DNA of 64,000 nucleotides, taken from CANKHA01 sp963750965 (GTDB lineage: Bacteria; Pseudomonadota; Alphaproteobacteria; Rhizobiales; Xanthobacteraceae). Positions 8,514 through 17,272 of the stretch are shown in pieces. Location: positions 1 to 64,000 of the forward strand of contig CAVVSK010000008.1 in assembly GCA_963750965.1 (NCBI GenBank), written 5' to 3'. The stretch's first letter is position 1; each line of letters begins with the position of its first letter. Position numbers and translations under genes: made by a program. The notes below the pieces were generated by a model, which worked only from the letters and a program-made list of their open reading frames with translations, was not told the origin of the DNA and ran no database searches.

Positions 8514-9197
8514 TTACGCCGCTTCTCCGCGCGCCAGCGCGCCTGCGTGACGGATCGTCGAAATGTTGTTGCGGTAGGCGGACGCGCCGCCTTTGAACAC
8601 AGCGGACCCCGCCACCAGCACGTTGGCGCCTGCGGCGGTGACCAGCGGCGCGGTTTCCGGCGTGATGCCGCCGTCCACCTCGATGTCGATTGGGCGGCCG
8701 CTGACCATCGCCTGGATGCGGGAAATCTTTTCCACCGCCGATTTGATGAAAACCTGGCCGCCGAAGCCGGGATTTACCGACATCACCAGGATGAGATCGA
8801 CCATGTCCAGCACGTATTCGATGGTCGATTCCGGCGTGCCGGGATTGATCGAGACGCCGGCTTTCTTGCCCAGCGCGCGAATAGCCTGCAGCGAGCGGTG
8901 CAGATGGGGTCCAGCCTCCACATGCACCGTGATAATGTCGGAGCCAGCCTTGGCGAAGGCTTCTAAAAAGGGATCGCAGGGCGCGATCATCAAATGCACG
9001 TCGAAGATCTTTTTGGTGTGCGGGCGCAGCGCCTTCACCACGTCGGGCCCGATGGTGATGTTGGGCACGAAATGCCCGTCCATCACATCCACATGGATCC
9101 AGTCGGCACCGGCGGCTTCAACAGCACGGATTTCCTCGCCTAGCTTGGCGAAATCCGAGGCCAGAATGGACGGCGCGACGAGGAGCGGGCGGCGCAT
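8514..9197 (-). CDS. rpe: Ribulose-phosphate 3-epimerase
   Basis: 227-residue TIM-barrel metalloenzyme interconverting ribulose 5-phosphate and xylulose 5-phosphate. Visible motifs are VAPSILASDF, HVDVMDGHFVPN, FDVHLM, SVNPGFGGQ and the phosphate-binding EVDGGITPETAP. The ATG at 9197 (MRRPLLVAPSIL) has GGGAG upstream; an upstream in-frame extension would run into the intergenic hairpins and is not protein-like. First gene of the rpe-DUF2259-purB unit. Confidence 0.97.
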   Translation of the reverse strand: MRRPLLVAPSILASDFAKLGEEIRAVEAAGADWIHVDVMDGHFVPNITIGPDVVKALRPHTKKIFDVHLMIAPCDPFLEAFAKAGSDIITVHVEAGPHLHRSLQAIRALGKKAGVSINPGTPESTIEYVLDMVDLILVMSVNPGFGGQVFIKSAVEKISRIQAMVSGRPIDIEVDGGITPETAPLVTAAGANVLVAGSAVFKGGASAYRNNISTIRHAGALARGEAA

Positions 9198-9210
9198 GCA
9201 AGTCTCCCAC

Positions 9211-9286
9211 TGGTGTGGCGGTTCAGAAGTCCGCGTCATTCTTGCCGCGAGTCCGAAATGCGGACTTCTGAACCAAAGCCACACCA
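9211..9286. repeat. Long intergenic hairpin A, arms of about 24 bp
   Basis: The left arm has TGGTGTGGC (9211-9219) followed directly by GGTTCAGAAGTCCGC (9220-9234). The right arm is the exact complement except for three extra bases, AAA at 9275-9277, between its two blocks (9260-9274 and 9278-9286). The loop is 25 nt. It is homologous to hairpin B immediately downstream. Confidence 0.8.
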
Positions 9287-9299
9287 GATTAACAAGTTG

Positions 9300-9375
9300 C
9301 TAGTGTCCCTTCGATTCCGAAGTTCGCAAAGAAGGATGCCGCAGAGTAAGGCGAACTTCGGAATCGGGACACTAG
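9300..9375. repeat. Long intergenic hairpin B, homologous to hairpin A
   Basis: The left arm is CTAGTGTCCC (9300-9309), TTC, then GATTCCGAAGTTCGC (9313-9327). The right arm (9351-9375) is the exact complement without the three-base insert. The block layout, the 3-nt bulge and the 76-nt overall size match hairpin A while the bases differ in a paired fashion, so both belong to one diverged repeat family. The rest of the rpe/DadA intergenic gap (9198-9543) holds no gene. Confidence 0.8.
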
Positions 9376-9543
9376 GAATGTTCGGGTAACATGCCACAGA
9401 CGCCCGGGCAACGCTGGCAGAATGGGAGTTTCGCACAGCGTTAGTGCTGCCTATATGCGCGCTAGGCGCTACCCATATATTACGGTCCTGCTTCCGCCGA
9501 GCTTGCGTTGGCAGGAAGCAACCGCAACGAACGGAATCACCAC

Positions 9544-10788
9544 ATGGCTCGAACGGACGCGGTTGTGCTGGGTGCTGGCATCGTCGGCACCTCCATCGCT
9601 CTCCATCTTGTCAAACGCGGCCTTTCGGTCGCGCTGGTGGACCGGGGCGGGCCGGGCGAGGAGACCTCCTACGGCAATGCCGGGGTGATCGAGGGCGCGA
9701 CGGTGTTTCCGCCGGCCTTTCCGCCCAGACTTTGGTCGTTGTTGCGCGTGGGGCTGAAGCGCTCGCCGGAAGCCAACTATCATTTGGCCTTTCTGCCGCG
9801 CGTGGCGCCCTGGCTGTTCTCCTTCTGGCTCGCGTCGCGCCCGAAAAAATTGCTCGAATTCGCCTTTGCCATGCGGCCGATGTTTTCCCGTGCAGTAGCC
9901 GAACACGAGGCACTGATGACCGAGGCCGGCGCGCTGCAGTATCTGCGCAAGACCGGCTGGGCCAAAATTTATCGAAGCCAGAAGACTTTCGCCGAGATGG
10001 CACCGGAGCTCAATCTTGCGGACGAATTGGAGATTCCCTATCGCGCGCTGGACCCGCGCGGGATGCTTGAACTGGAGCCCGCGCTCAAGCCCGCCTTCGA
10101 GAGGGCGATCCACTGGCCGGGCGCGGCGAGCTTGAATAACCCGCTGGCGGTAACCAAAGCCTACGTCGCGCGTTACGAGGCGCTCGGCGGTGTCATGCTC
10201 GTCGGGGATGCGCGCACGCTTCATCGCAACGGCTCGGGCTGGCGCGTCGACACCGCACAAGGGGCGCTGGACGCGCAGCATGCCGTGGTGTCGCTCGGGC
10301 CCTGGGCGCCGGATGTGCTGGATCCGATGGGCATCCACCTGCCACTCGGCATCAAGCGTGGCTATCACCGTCAGTTCCGCCTCGCCGGCACGGTAGAGAT
10401 GCGGCGGCCGGTGGTGGATCCCGATAATGGCTATTGTGTCACCCCGATGCAGCAGGGAATCCGGGTTACCACCGGTGCGGAATTTGCCGACCGCGATGCC
10501 CCTCCGACGCCGGTGCAGTTCGAGCGGCTGATGCCAAAGGCGCTCGAGGTGTATCCGCTTGGAGACAGGTTGGAAGAGGGCACGTGGCTCGGCAAGCGGC
10601 CGTGCTTCCCGGATTCCCGGCCGGTGATCGGGCCGGCGCCTGGACAAAAGGGGCTATGGCTTGCTTATGGCCACGCGCATTGGGGCCTGACGTTGGGACC
10701 CACGACGGGACATTTGGTGGCCGATCTTATTACCGGCGCGACGCCGTTTTGTGACCCGGCCCCATACGCAGCGGAGCGGTTTCTTTAG
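9544..10788 (+). CDS. FAD-dependent oxidoreductase, D-amino-acid dehydrogenase (DadA) type
   Basis: 414-residue DAO-superfamily flavoprotein. The Rossmann FAD site VVLGAGIVGTSIALHLVKRG starts at residue 6, and the C-terminal FAD site is seen near KRPCFPDSRPVIGPAP and HAHWGLTLGPTTGHLVADLI. Such enzymes oxidise D-amino acids to 2-oxo acids and pass electrons to the respiratory chain; the actual substrate is not readable. The ATG at 9544 is favoured over the in-frame upstream start because homologues begin just before the Rossmann fold. Its 3' end overlaps the convergent KTSC gene by about 59 nt. Confidence 0.88.
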   Translation: MARTDAVVLGAGIVGTSIALHLVKRGLSVALVDRGGPGEETSYGNAGVIEGATVFPPAFPPRLWSLLRVGLKRSPEANYHLAFLPRVAPWLFSFWLASRPKKLLEFAFAMRPMFSRAVAEHEALMTEAGALQYLRKTGWAKIYRSQKTFAEMAPELNLADELEIPYRALDPRGMLELEPALKPAFERAIHWPGAASLNNPLAVTKAYVARYEALGGVMLVGDARTLHRNGSGWRVDTAQGALDAQHAVVSLGPWAPDVLDPMGIHLPLGIKRGYHRQFRLAGTVEMRRPVVDPDNGYCVTPMQQGIRVTTGAEFADRDAPPTPVQFERLMPKALEVYPLGDRLEEGTWLGKRPCFPDSRPVIGPAPGQKGLWLAYGHAHWGLTLGPTTGHLVADLITGATPFCDPAPYAAERFL

Positions 10789-10984
10789 GCGTGATCTCGC
10801 GGCAATCGTAGCGGTCGCGGATCTCCTGATTGAAGAAACGCCCTTTCGAACCTGAAGCGCGCAAGGCATTGTGCACGTCCGGCGGCACATTGGCATAGGC
10901 ATAGATGCGGCCGGTGACAAAAGTCACCACCAGCTGCCGCGTGGCAACATTGTAGGAAAAATCGCGGATCACGGTGGACGGCAT
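10730..10984 (-). CDS. KTSC domain-containing protein
   Basis: 84-residue protein starting MPSTVIRDFSYNVATRQLVV. The domain pattern TFVTGRIYAYANVPP then GSKGRFFNQEIRDRY matches KTSC, a small domain found alone or beside lysyl-tRNA synthetases, with unproven nucleic-acid-binding potential. The ATG at 10984 is preferred to a TTG three codons upstream. The C-terminal ~20 residues beyond IRDRYDCREI overlap the 3' end of the convergent oxidoreductase gene and may be poorly constrained. Confidence 0.85.
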   Translation of the reverse strand: MPSTVIRDFSYNVATRQLVVTFVTGRIYAYANVPPDVHNALRASGSKGRFFNQEIRDRYDCREITPKETAPLRMGPGHKTASRR

Positions 10985-11013
10985 GCTGGTCAACGCATCT
11001 CACCGCCATTCGT

Positions 11014-12000
11014 TCAGCGGCTGAATTTGTCCTTCCAACTCGGCAACGCGCCGGGAAAAGGAAGAGCCGTGGCTTCGTAGACCGCGCGGGCGATCGCGCG
11101 GGCTGTCACATTCGCCGCGACGGCGCCGAGCCGCGACAAGGTGAGCAGCGGATCGGCGAGCGGCTTCTTGCCGGTGGCGGCGGCAAACAGCACGTCGCCG
11201 TCGAGCGGCGTGTGCACCGGATAGATCGCGCGCGCGACGCCGGTTTGCGCCATTACCGCAAGCCGTTTGGCCTGCGCCTTGCTCAACATTGCGTCGACGG
11301 CGACCACGACCAAGGTTGTGCTGGAGCGCGCGCCGGCTTTGGTGCGCGGTTCCAATCCTTCCGGCGGAATCGGGGAGGGAAGCCCGGCGCCGCCGAATTC
11401 CTTGTCTTGCTCAAAAGGGGCGGCCCAGAAATACCGGCTGTCGCCGATCGTGACGCTTCCGGCCGCGTTCACCGCTGCCAAAGCCCCAATCGTGATGCCC
11501 TCGGCTGTCGCGGAGGCCGAACCGATACCGCCCTTCAAATTGACGGTGTTCGCGCCCAGCCCTGCGCCCACGCTACCGAGCGTGCAATCGGTATTTGCAC
11601 CATTTGCGGCCTCGTAGCCCAGCTCGCGGTAAGGCGGATAGCGTCCCCAGTCTTTCGCGCCTCCGCTCAACAGGTCGAATAAGATCGCGCCCGGCACGAT
11701 AGGCACCTGCGCCGTGTGCACGGCGAGGCCGCGGCCCTGCTCGCGCAACCAGGCCTGTACGCCCGAGGCTGCGTCGAGCCCGAAAGCCGAGCCGCCAGAC
11801 AGCGCGATGGCGTCGATGCCGCTAACGGTTTGTGCCGGATCGAGCAGGGCGGTTTCCCGCGTGCCCGGCCCACCGCCGCGCAAATCGATGCTGGCGACCG
11901 CCGGCTCCTCGAACAGGACGGCGGTGACACCGGAGCCAAGCCTCGCGTCGCCCGCATGGCCGACGCGGACACCGGCAACGTCGGTGATCAGATTGCGCAA
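11014..12000 (-). CDS. P1 family (DmpA/S58-type) peptidase
   Basis: 328-residue Ntn-type peptidase of the P1/DmpA family, which self-cleave and act as aminopeptidases or amidases. Family features include ITDVAGVRVGHA at the N-terminus, DLRGGGPGTRET, ALSGGSAFGLDAASG and, before the expected nucleophile, KAGARSSTTLVVVAVDA. I place the start at TTG 12000 because AGGAGG sits 6 nt upstream of it; no well-placed ATG exists. It diverges from ccdA across a ~75-nt gap that must hold both promoters. Confidence 0.9.
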   Translation of the reverse strand: MRNLITDVAGVRVGHAGDARLGSGVTAVLFEEPAVASIDLRGGGPGTRETALLDPAQTVSGIDAIALSGGSAFGLDAASGVQAWLREQGRGLAVHTAQVPIVPGAILFDLLSGGAKDWGRYPPYRELGYEAANGANTDCTLGSVGAGLGANTVNLKGGIGSASATAEGITIGALAAVNAAGSVTIGDSRYFWAAPFEQDKEFGGAGLPSPIPPEGLEPRTKAGARSSTTLVVVAVDAMLSKAQAKRLAVMAQTGVARAIYPVHTPLDGDVLFAAATGKKPLADPLLTLSRLGAVAANVTARAIARAVYEATALPFPGALPSWKDKFSR

Positions 12001-12075
12001 ATCGTTCCTCCTGCGAAGGGAGCATAGCATCGGTGATCGCTTGCGGGCGTGGGAGCTTTGGCGCATCAAAGAGCC

Positions 12076-12807
12076 ATGGCCGATATCTCAATCCCAGCCG
12101 CTCTCTTGGCAGGACTTATCAGTTTTCTGTCGCCCTGCGTTTTGCCGCTGGTGCCGCCTTATCTGGTTTATTTGTCCGGCCTGTCGCTGGAACGCTTTGC
12201 CGACGCGGAGCCGGAAACCGCGGTCCGGCGCGAAACCGTCGTCGGCGCTCTCCTCTTCGTGCTCGGCTTCACCACCATCTTTGTCGCGCTTGGCGCCAGC
12301 GCCAGTGCGTTCGGCGGCCTGATCCGCGTCTATTCGGACATTTTCGCTAAAGCCGCCGGCGTCGCCATCATCATCATGGGCCTGCATTTCCTTGGTGTCT
12401 TCCGCATCGGCTTCCTGATGCGCCAGAAGCGCGCCGCAGTGGCCAAGCCTGTGGGGCTGTGGGGCGCTTATGTTATGGGACTGGCATTCGCCTTCGGCTG
12501 GACGCCCTGCATCGGCCCTATTTTGGCGGCCATTCTTGCTGTGGCTGCATCGGAGGCGACGGTGACGAAAGGCGCGGGCCTTTTGGCGGTGTACTCGCTC
12601 GGGCTTGGCATTCCGTTTTTACTGGCCGCCTTCGCGGTGGAGCCCTTCGCGGCCTTCCTCGCCCGCTTCCGCGCGCATCTCGGCAAAGTCGAGAAGGTGA
12701 TGGGCGCGCTTTTAGTGCTCACCGGCATCGCCTTCCTCACCGGATTCATTTCCAGTGCGAGCTACTGGCTATTGGAGACTTTTCCGGCGCTCGGACGCAT
12801 CGGCTAG
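12076..12807 (+). CDS. ccdA: Cytochrome c biogenesis protein CcdA
   Basis: 243-residue inner-membrane thiol transporter that moves reducing equivalents to the periplasm for cytochrome c maturation or periplasmic thiol repair. Two conserved Cys lie in LSPCVLP (helix 1) and WTPCIGP (helix 4), and about six hydrophobic helices are visible. The ATG at 12076 gives MADISIPAALLAGLISF; an earlier in-frame GTG would add nine polar residues. No thioredoxin-like partner is adjacent. Confidence 0.95.
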   Translation: MADISIPAALLAGLISFLSPCVLPLVPPYLVYLSGLSLERFADAEPETAVRRETVVGALLFVLGFTTIFVALGASASAFGGLIRVYSDIFAKAAGVAIIIMGLHFLGVFRIGFLMRQKRAAVAKPVGLWGAYVMGLAFAFGWTPCIGPILAAILAVAASEATVTKGAGLLAVYSLGLGIPFLLAAFAVEPFAAFLARFRAHLGKVEKVMGALLVLTGIAFLTGFISSASYWLLETFPALGRIG

Positions 12808-12823
12808 CGCTCGATCTCAAACG

Positions 12824-13171
12824 CTAGCGGTGGCGCCAGGAAATCAGGCCGGTGCGTTTGGTGATCCAGTTATATTGCGTGACCATCTGGTTCGTCCGTG
12901 TCACCGCATAGCCCATCAAGCTGATGAGGAAACAGAGCGCGGTGTCGACCGCGTAATAATAAGGCGAAAGCAACGTGCCGCCGAACAAGGAAAAATGCAG
13001 GAAGCGCACGGTCATGCCGAGGATCAGCGTATATCCGACAAGCTGCCACCAGGGCCGCCAGGTGATCGCGATCGCACGGCCGGTCAACCAGGACGCGCCG
13101 CCACCCAGAAAGAGCGTAACCAGCAGGAATACGCCAAGCGAATCTTCCTCGTAGAAATAGCCCTGCATCAT
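12824..13171 (-). CDS. DUF6867 family membrane protein of the Liv operon
   Basis: 115-residue protein with about three transmembrane segments (LGVFLLVTLFLGGGASWL, LVGYTLILGMTVRFL, AVDTALCFLISLMGYAV) and the end QYNWITKRTGLISWRHR. In Rhizobiales this family is found just after livF, as here: its start overlaps the livF stop. It probably assists or is tied to the branched-chain amino-acid type ABC transporter, but its role is unknown. Two adjacent ATGs (13171, 13168) are possible. Confidence 0.85.
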   Translation of the reverse strand: MMQGYFYEEDSLGVFLLVTLFLGGGASWLTGRAIAITWRPWWQLVGYTLILGMTVRFLHFSLFGGTLLSPYYYAVDTALCFLISLMGYAVTRTNQMVTQYNWITKRTGLISWRHR

Positions 13172-13926
13172 GGCCTCGCCTGCTGCCGCCCGCCTTCCAG
13201 ATAGGCGGCTTTCACCTCCGGCCGTGCCAGAAGCTCCAGTCCCGTGCCCGAGAGCGTGATGCGTCCATTGACCATCACATAGCCGCGGTGCGCCAGCTTG
13301 AGGGCATGAAAGGCGTTCTGCTCCACCAGGAATACGGTGAGACCTTCGCGCTGGTTGAGGTCGCGGATGGCATCGAAGATCTGTTTCGCAATCAGTGGTG
13401 CGAGGCCGAGGGAGGGCTCGTCGAGCAGCAGGAGTCGAGGGCGGCTCATCAACGCGCGCGCAATCGAGAGCATCTGCTGTTCGCCGCCCGATAGCGTGCC
13501 GCCGCGCTGATCAAGGCGCTCGCGCAGGCGCGGGAACAGCGATAGCACGCGTTCCAGATCGGCGGCGAAATGCTCGGGCGGCGCGACGATGGCACCCATC
13601 TGCAGATTTTCTAACACCGTCATGCGGGCGAAGATGCGGCGACCTTCCGGCGACTGCGCGATCTTCAGCTCGGCGATTTCATGGGTGGGAAGCTCGGTGA
13701 TATCGCGGCCGTCGAACTCGATCTGGCCTTCGCGCGCGCGCGGATTGCCGCAGATTGTCATCATCAGGGTCGACTTCCCGGCGCCATTAGCGCCGATCAG
13801 CGCCACGATCTCGCCTTCACGCACTTCAACGTCGACACCCTTGAGCGCTGGGATGCGGCCATAATAGGTTTCCACCCCGCGCACCGCGAGCAATGGGCTT
13901 GATCCGTCGGGCTTCGGCGCGATCAT
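13168..13926 (-). CDS. livF: Branched-chain amino-acid ABC transporter ATPase LivF
   Basis: 252-residue ABC ATPase. Walker A GANGAGKST, Q-loop AQSPEGRRIF, signature LSGGEQQ and Walker B RLLLLDEPSLGLAP are intact, and the PEGR segment is typical of LivF. Translation starts at ATG 13926 inside the livG stop (ATGA overlap). The operon lacks a substrate-binding protein gene in the window, so the ligand cannot be named; the HAAT family takes leucine/isoleucine/valine, other amino acids, amides or aromatic acids. Confidence 0.96.
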   Translation of the reverse strand: MIAPKPDGSSPLLAVRGVETYYGRIPALKGVDVEVREGEIVALIGANGAGKSTLMMTICGNPRAREGQIEFDGRDITELPTHEIAELKIAQSPEGRRIFARMTVLENLQMGAIVAPPEHFAADLERVLSLFPRLRERLDQRGGTLSGGEQQMLSIARALMSRPRLLLLDEPSLGLAPLIAKQIFDAIRDLNQREGLTVFLVEQNAFHALKLAHRGYVMVNGRITLSGTGLELLARPEVKAAYLEGGRQQARP

Positions 13927-14834
13927 AGCCGCGCCTCCGCCGTCGCGTCCTCGACCTCGTGGTCCTCCACGCCGAGATAGGCTGCGATGACGTTGGGATC
14001 GTTGCGCACGGCCTCGGGCGTGTCGTCGGCGATCTTGACGCCGTGGTCCAGCACGACAATGTGGTCGGAAATCTGCATCACCACCGACATATCGTGCTCG
14101 ATCAGCAGGATCGAGGTTGCCCCCTCTTTGCGGATCGAGAGCAGCAATTCGTTGAGATCGGCGCTTTCGTGCGGATTGAGCCCGGCTGCCGGCTCGTCGA
14201 GGCAGAGCAGCACCGGATCGGTGCACATGGCGCGCGCTACTTCCAGGCGGCGCTGCGCGCCATAAGGCAATTCGCCGGCGGCGTCATCGGCGCGATCGAG
14301 CAAATTGATTTTTTCCAGCCATTGGACGGCGTGCTCGATGGCGTCGCGCTGCGCGCGCGTATAGCCGCGCGAGCCGAAGATCCCTAGCGCGGTGAAACCT
14401 GAGGCCATCATCAGCGGGTTGTGCTGCGCCACCAGAAGATTTTCCAATACGCTCATGCCCTGGAACAGTCGGATATTCTGAAAGGTGCGGGTAACGCGCG
14501 CCTTCTGCGTCACAAGAAAGTCAGGCATGCGCTCGAGCAGGAACAGCGCGCCGTCCGGGCGATGGCAGCTGCGCTGGCCGCGCGCGGTGACCGCGTCAAG
14601 CTGGTCCCACAGCCGCGGGTCGCCATGCTGGAGCGCGATGCGCCCCTCGCTCGGCTTGTAAAAACCAGTGATGCAGTTGAACACCGTGGTCTTCCCGGCG
14701 CCGTTCGGCCCGATCAGCGCGGTGATGGCGCCGCGCGCAGCCTCGAACGACAGGTCCTGCACGGCGATGAGGCCGCCGAAGCGCATGGTGAGATGCTCGA
14801 CGCGCAGCAGGAGGTCGCGCGGCGCCGGCGTCAT
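13923..14834 (-). CDS. livG: Branched-chain amino-acid ABC transporter ATPase LivG
   Basis: 303-residue ABC ATPase with Walker A GPNGAGKTT, Q-loop ARVTRTFQNIRLF, a LivG-type signature region LPYGAQRRLEVARA and Walker B VLLCLDEPAAGLNP. An insertion of ~40 residues between Walker A and the Q-loop (around LWDQLDAVTARGQ) is familiar in rhizobial LivG. The ATG at 14834 overlaps the end of livM by 4 nt. It pairs with LivF as the cytoplasmic motor. Confidence 0.95.
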   Translation of the reverse strand: MTPAPRDLLLRVEHLTMRFGGLIAVQDLSFEAARGAITALIGPNGAGKTTVFNCITGFYKPSEGRIALQHGDPRLWDQLDAVTARGQRSCHRPDGALFLLERMPDFLVTQKARVTRTFQNIRLFQGMSVLENLLVAQHNPLMMASGFTALGIFGSRGYTRAQRDAIEHAVQWLEKINLLDRADDAAGELPYGAQRRLEVARAMCTDPVLLCLDEPAAGLNPHESADLNELLLSIRKEGATSILLIEHDMSVVMQISDHIVVLDHGVKIADDTPEAVRNDPNVIAAYLGVEDHEVEDATAEARL

Positions 14835-16222
14835 CCGCGGCCCTCTTTCAGCAGGTCGGCGGGAATCGCCTTGCGCTCCTCCAGGAAGACCGAAGGCTCG
14901 CGCGTGGAGATCAGCCCGCGCGGCTTCCATATCATGATCAGCACCATGGCCAACCCGAACAGCAGCATGCGGTAGCGGATCGGCTCGAAATCGTTGCCGA
15001 AAATCTGCTTGAGGAAATCCAGCTCGCGCATCGATCTCGGTGCCGCCGACCAGTAGGACGGCAGCAATTGCTACGCCGATCTGGCTGCCCATGCCGCCAA
15101 GCACCACGATTGAAAGGATGGTAGGCTGATTCGATGAAGGTGAAGGATTCCGGCGAGATGAAACCTTGTCTTGCTGCGAAAAAGGAGCCGGCAAAGCCGG
15201 CCAGCATGGCGCCTACGGCGAAGGCGGTGAGCTTGGTATTGGTGGTGTTGATCCCCAGCGAGCGGCAGGCGATCTCATCTTCGCGTAACGCTTCCCAGGC
15301 CCGCCCGACGGGCATCCGGCGCAGCCGCACCGTGATGAAAGCGGTGAACAGTGCCAAGCCGAGAATGACGTAATACAGAAAGATCGTGCGGTAGAGCGGG
15401 GTAAATTCCAGTCCGAATACCGCGGCGAAGCCTTCCTCCGACGCGTTGAACGGAATCCCGAAGAAGGTCGGGCGCGGAATGCCGCTGATACCGGCATAGC
15501 CGCCGGTCACTGGCACCCAGTTGATCAGCACCAGCCGGATGATTTCGCCGAACGCCAGCGTGACGAGCGCGAGGTAGTCGCCGCGCAGCCGCAGCACCGG
15601 AAAGCCGAGCAGGATGCCCCAGAAGGCCGCGAGGATTCCGGCCAGCGGCAGCAGCATCCAGAAGGAGAGGCCGAAGGTCTTGGCCAGCAAGCGCGTAGGA
15701 GTAGGCGCCGACCGCGTAGAAGGCGACATAGCCGAGGTCGAGCAGGCCGGCGAGCCCGACTACGATGTTCAGGCCCCAGCCGAGCATCACGTAAATCAGG
15801 ATCTGGATGCCGAAATTGTCGATCCATTTCAGCGCGCCGCTCCAACCGGTAAGGGCGACCATGACGAACGGATAGACGGCAGCAAATCCGAGCGCGAAGG
15901 GCGCGAACCATTTGCTCAAAGCCTTGCGCCAGCGCGGCGCCGGCGCGCTGGCCGCGGTCGCCTTCGACGGGCGGCGTTCCAGCCAGGGCGCGATGAACAA
16001 GGATATGCAGAAAGCGCAGCGAGCGCGACGATCGCGACCAAGGAGAAGAACAATCCCCAGCGCGTCTCGAGCATCAGCGTCGTTCTGCATGCTCTGCACG
16101 GTGGTGAAGGCGATCATCGGCAGGAACAGCGCCGGCGGCGAGCAGCGCCGGTCAACGCCGCTTCCTTCAGCGCGCGAATCACGCGGAGCTTGGGGTGCCC
16201 GTGCGGGCGCCTCGGCCGACAT
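14831..16222 (-). pseudogene. livM: Branched-chain amino-acid ABC transporter permease LivM, many frame breaks
   Basis: All parts of a LivM permease can be found, but spread over all three frames: MSAEAPARAPQAP at 16222, FCISLFIAPWLERR, then GWGLNIVVGLAGLLDLGYVA (~15.75 kb), LRLRGDYLALVTLAFGEIIR (~15.58 kb), SIVVLGGMGSQIGVAIAAVL (~15.1 kb) and a C-terminus IRYRMLLFGLAMVLIMIWKP in a third frame. There are at least five breaks; the last three are each net +1. The flanking livG and livF are intact. The density is higher than elsewhere, so either this stretch has the poorest consensus or livM is truly decaying. Confidence 0.85.
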
Positions 16223-16223
16223 C

Positions 16224-17142
16224 TCACACCTTTTCGACGTCCGGCTTGCCGAGGAGGCCCTGCGGCAGGAAAATCAGCGTGATGGCAAGCAGGGAGAAAA
16301 CCGCGACGTCCTTGTAGTCGATAGAGAAGTAGGCCGACCACATGGTTTCGATCAGCCCGATCAGCAATCCGCCGATTACCGCGCCAGGCAGCGAGCCGAT
16401 GCCGCCGAGCACCGCGGCGGTGAAAGCCTTGATGCCGGGCACAAATCCGTCGGCGAAATTCACCACACCGTAATACATCAGATACATCGTGCCGGCGACG
16501 GCGGCGAGCGAGGCGGCAATCACGAAGGTGATGGCGACGGTGCGGTCGACATTGACGCCGACCAGCGCGGCCATCTTCTGGTCCTGCTCGCAGGCGCGCT
16601 GCGCGCGGCCGAGCGAGGTCTTGGCCACAAGATACCAGAAGGCGAGCAGCAGCACCGCGGTCACTACCCAGATCGTGATCTGCTCATAGGATATCGCCAC
16701 GTCGTAGCCGCGGCCTTCTATCAGCGTGACGGTCTCGCCGAACATCGGCGGAATCGATTTGTTGCGTTGGCCCTGCGACACCTGCACGAAATTGGTCAGG
16801 AAGATCGACATCCCGATCGAGGAGATCAGCGGCGCGAGCCGGAAGGAATGGCGCAGCGGCCGATAGGCCACGCGCTCGATGGTCCAGTTCAGCACCGAGG
16901 TCAGCACCATGGATACGACCATGATGATGATCAGCGCCAGCACGATGGAGGAGACGCCCAGCCACGCTGGTCAGGATCAGCAGCGCGGTAAGCGCAATGA
17001 AGGAGGACACCATGAACACGCCGCTATGGGCGAAGTTCACCATGTTGAGGATGCCGTATACCATCGTATATCCGATGGCGATGAGGCCGTAGATCGAGCC
17101 GAGGGTGAGGCCGTTGATGAGCTGTTGGACGAAGACTTCCAT
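16224..17142 (-). pseudogene. livH: Branched-chain amino-acid ABC transporter permease LivH, one frame break
   Basis: The N-terminal part starts at ATG 17142 (MEVFVQQLINGLTLGSIYGL, then GYTMVYGILNMVNFAHSG). The rest, from IVLALIIIMVVS onward, lies one frame away and ends with PQGLLGKPDVEKV at 16224. The break is near 16960, where one G in a GGG run (minus strand) restores the frame if removed. Total length is ~305 residues, normal for LivH. First gene of the leftward liv operon; 130 nt separate it from the divergent araC-type gene. Likely an intact gene with a homopolymer error. Confidence 0.9.
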
Positions 17143-17272
17143 GCGTCCGCCGCCTGTTAGGCACTACCCCGATCGTGTCATATTCCTTAGCAGGGGTGGC
17201 TAGACGCGGCAACGTTGCCCACAGGCGTGGAACTCGCCTGTTGATGGGCGAACCGCTGCGCTATGCTCAAGC

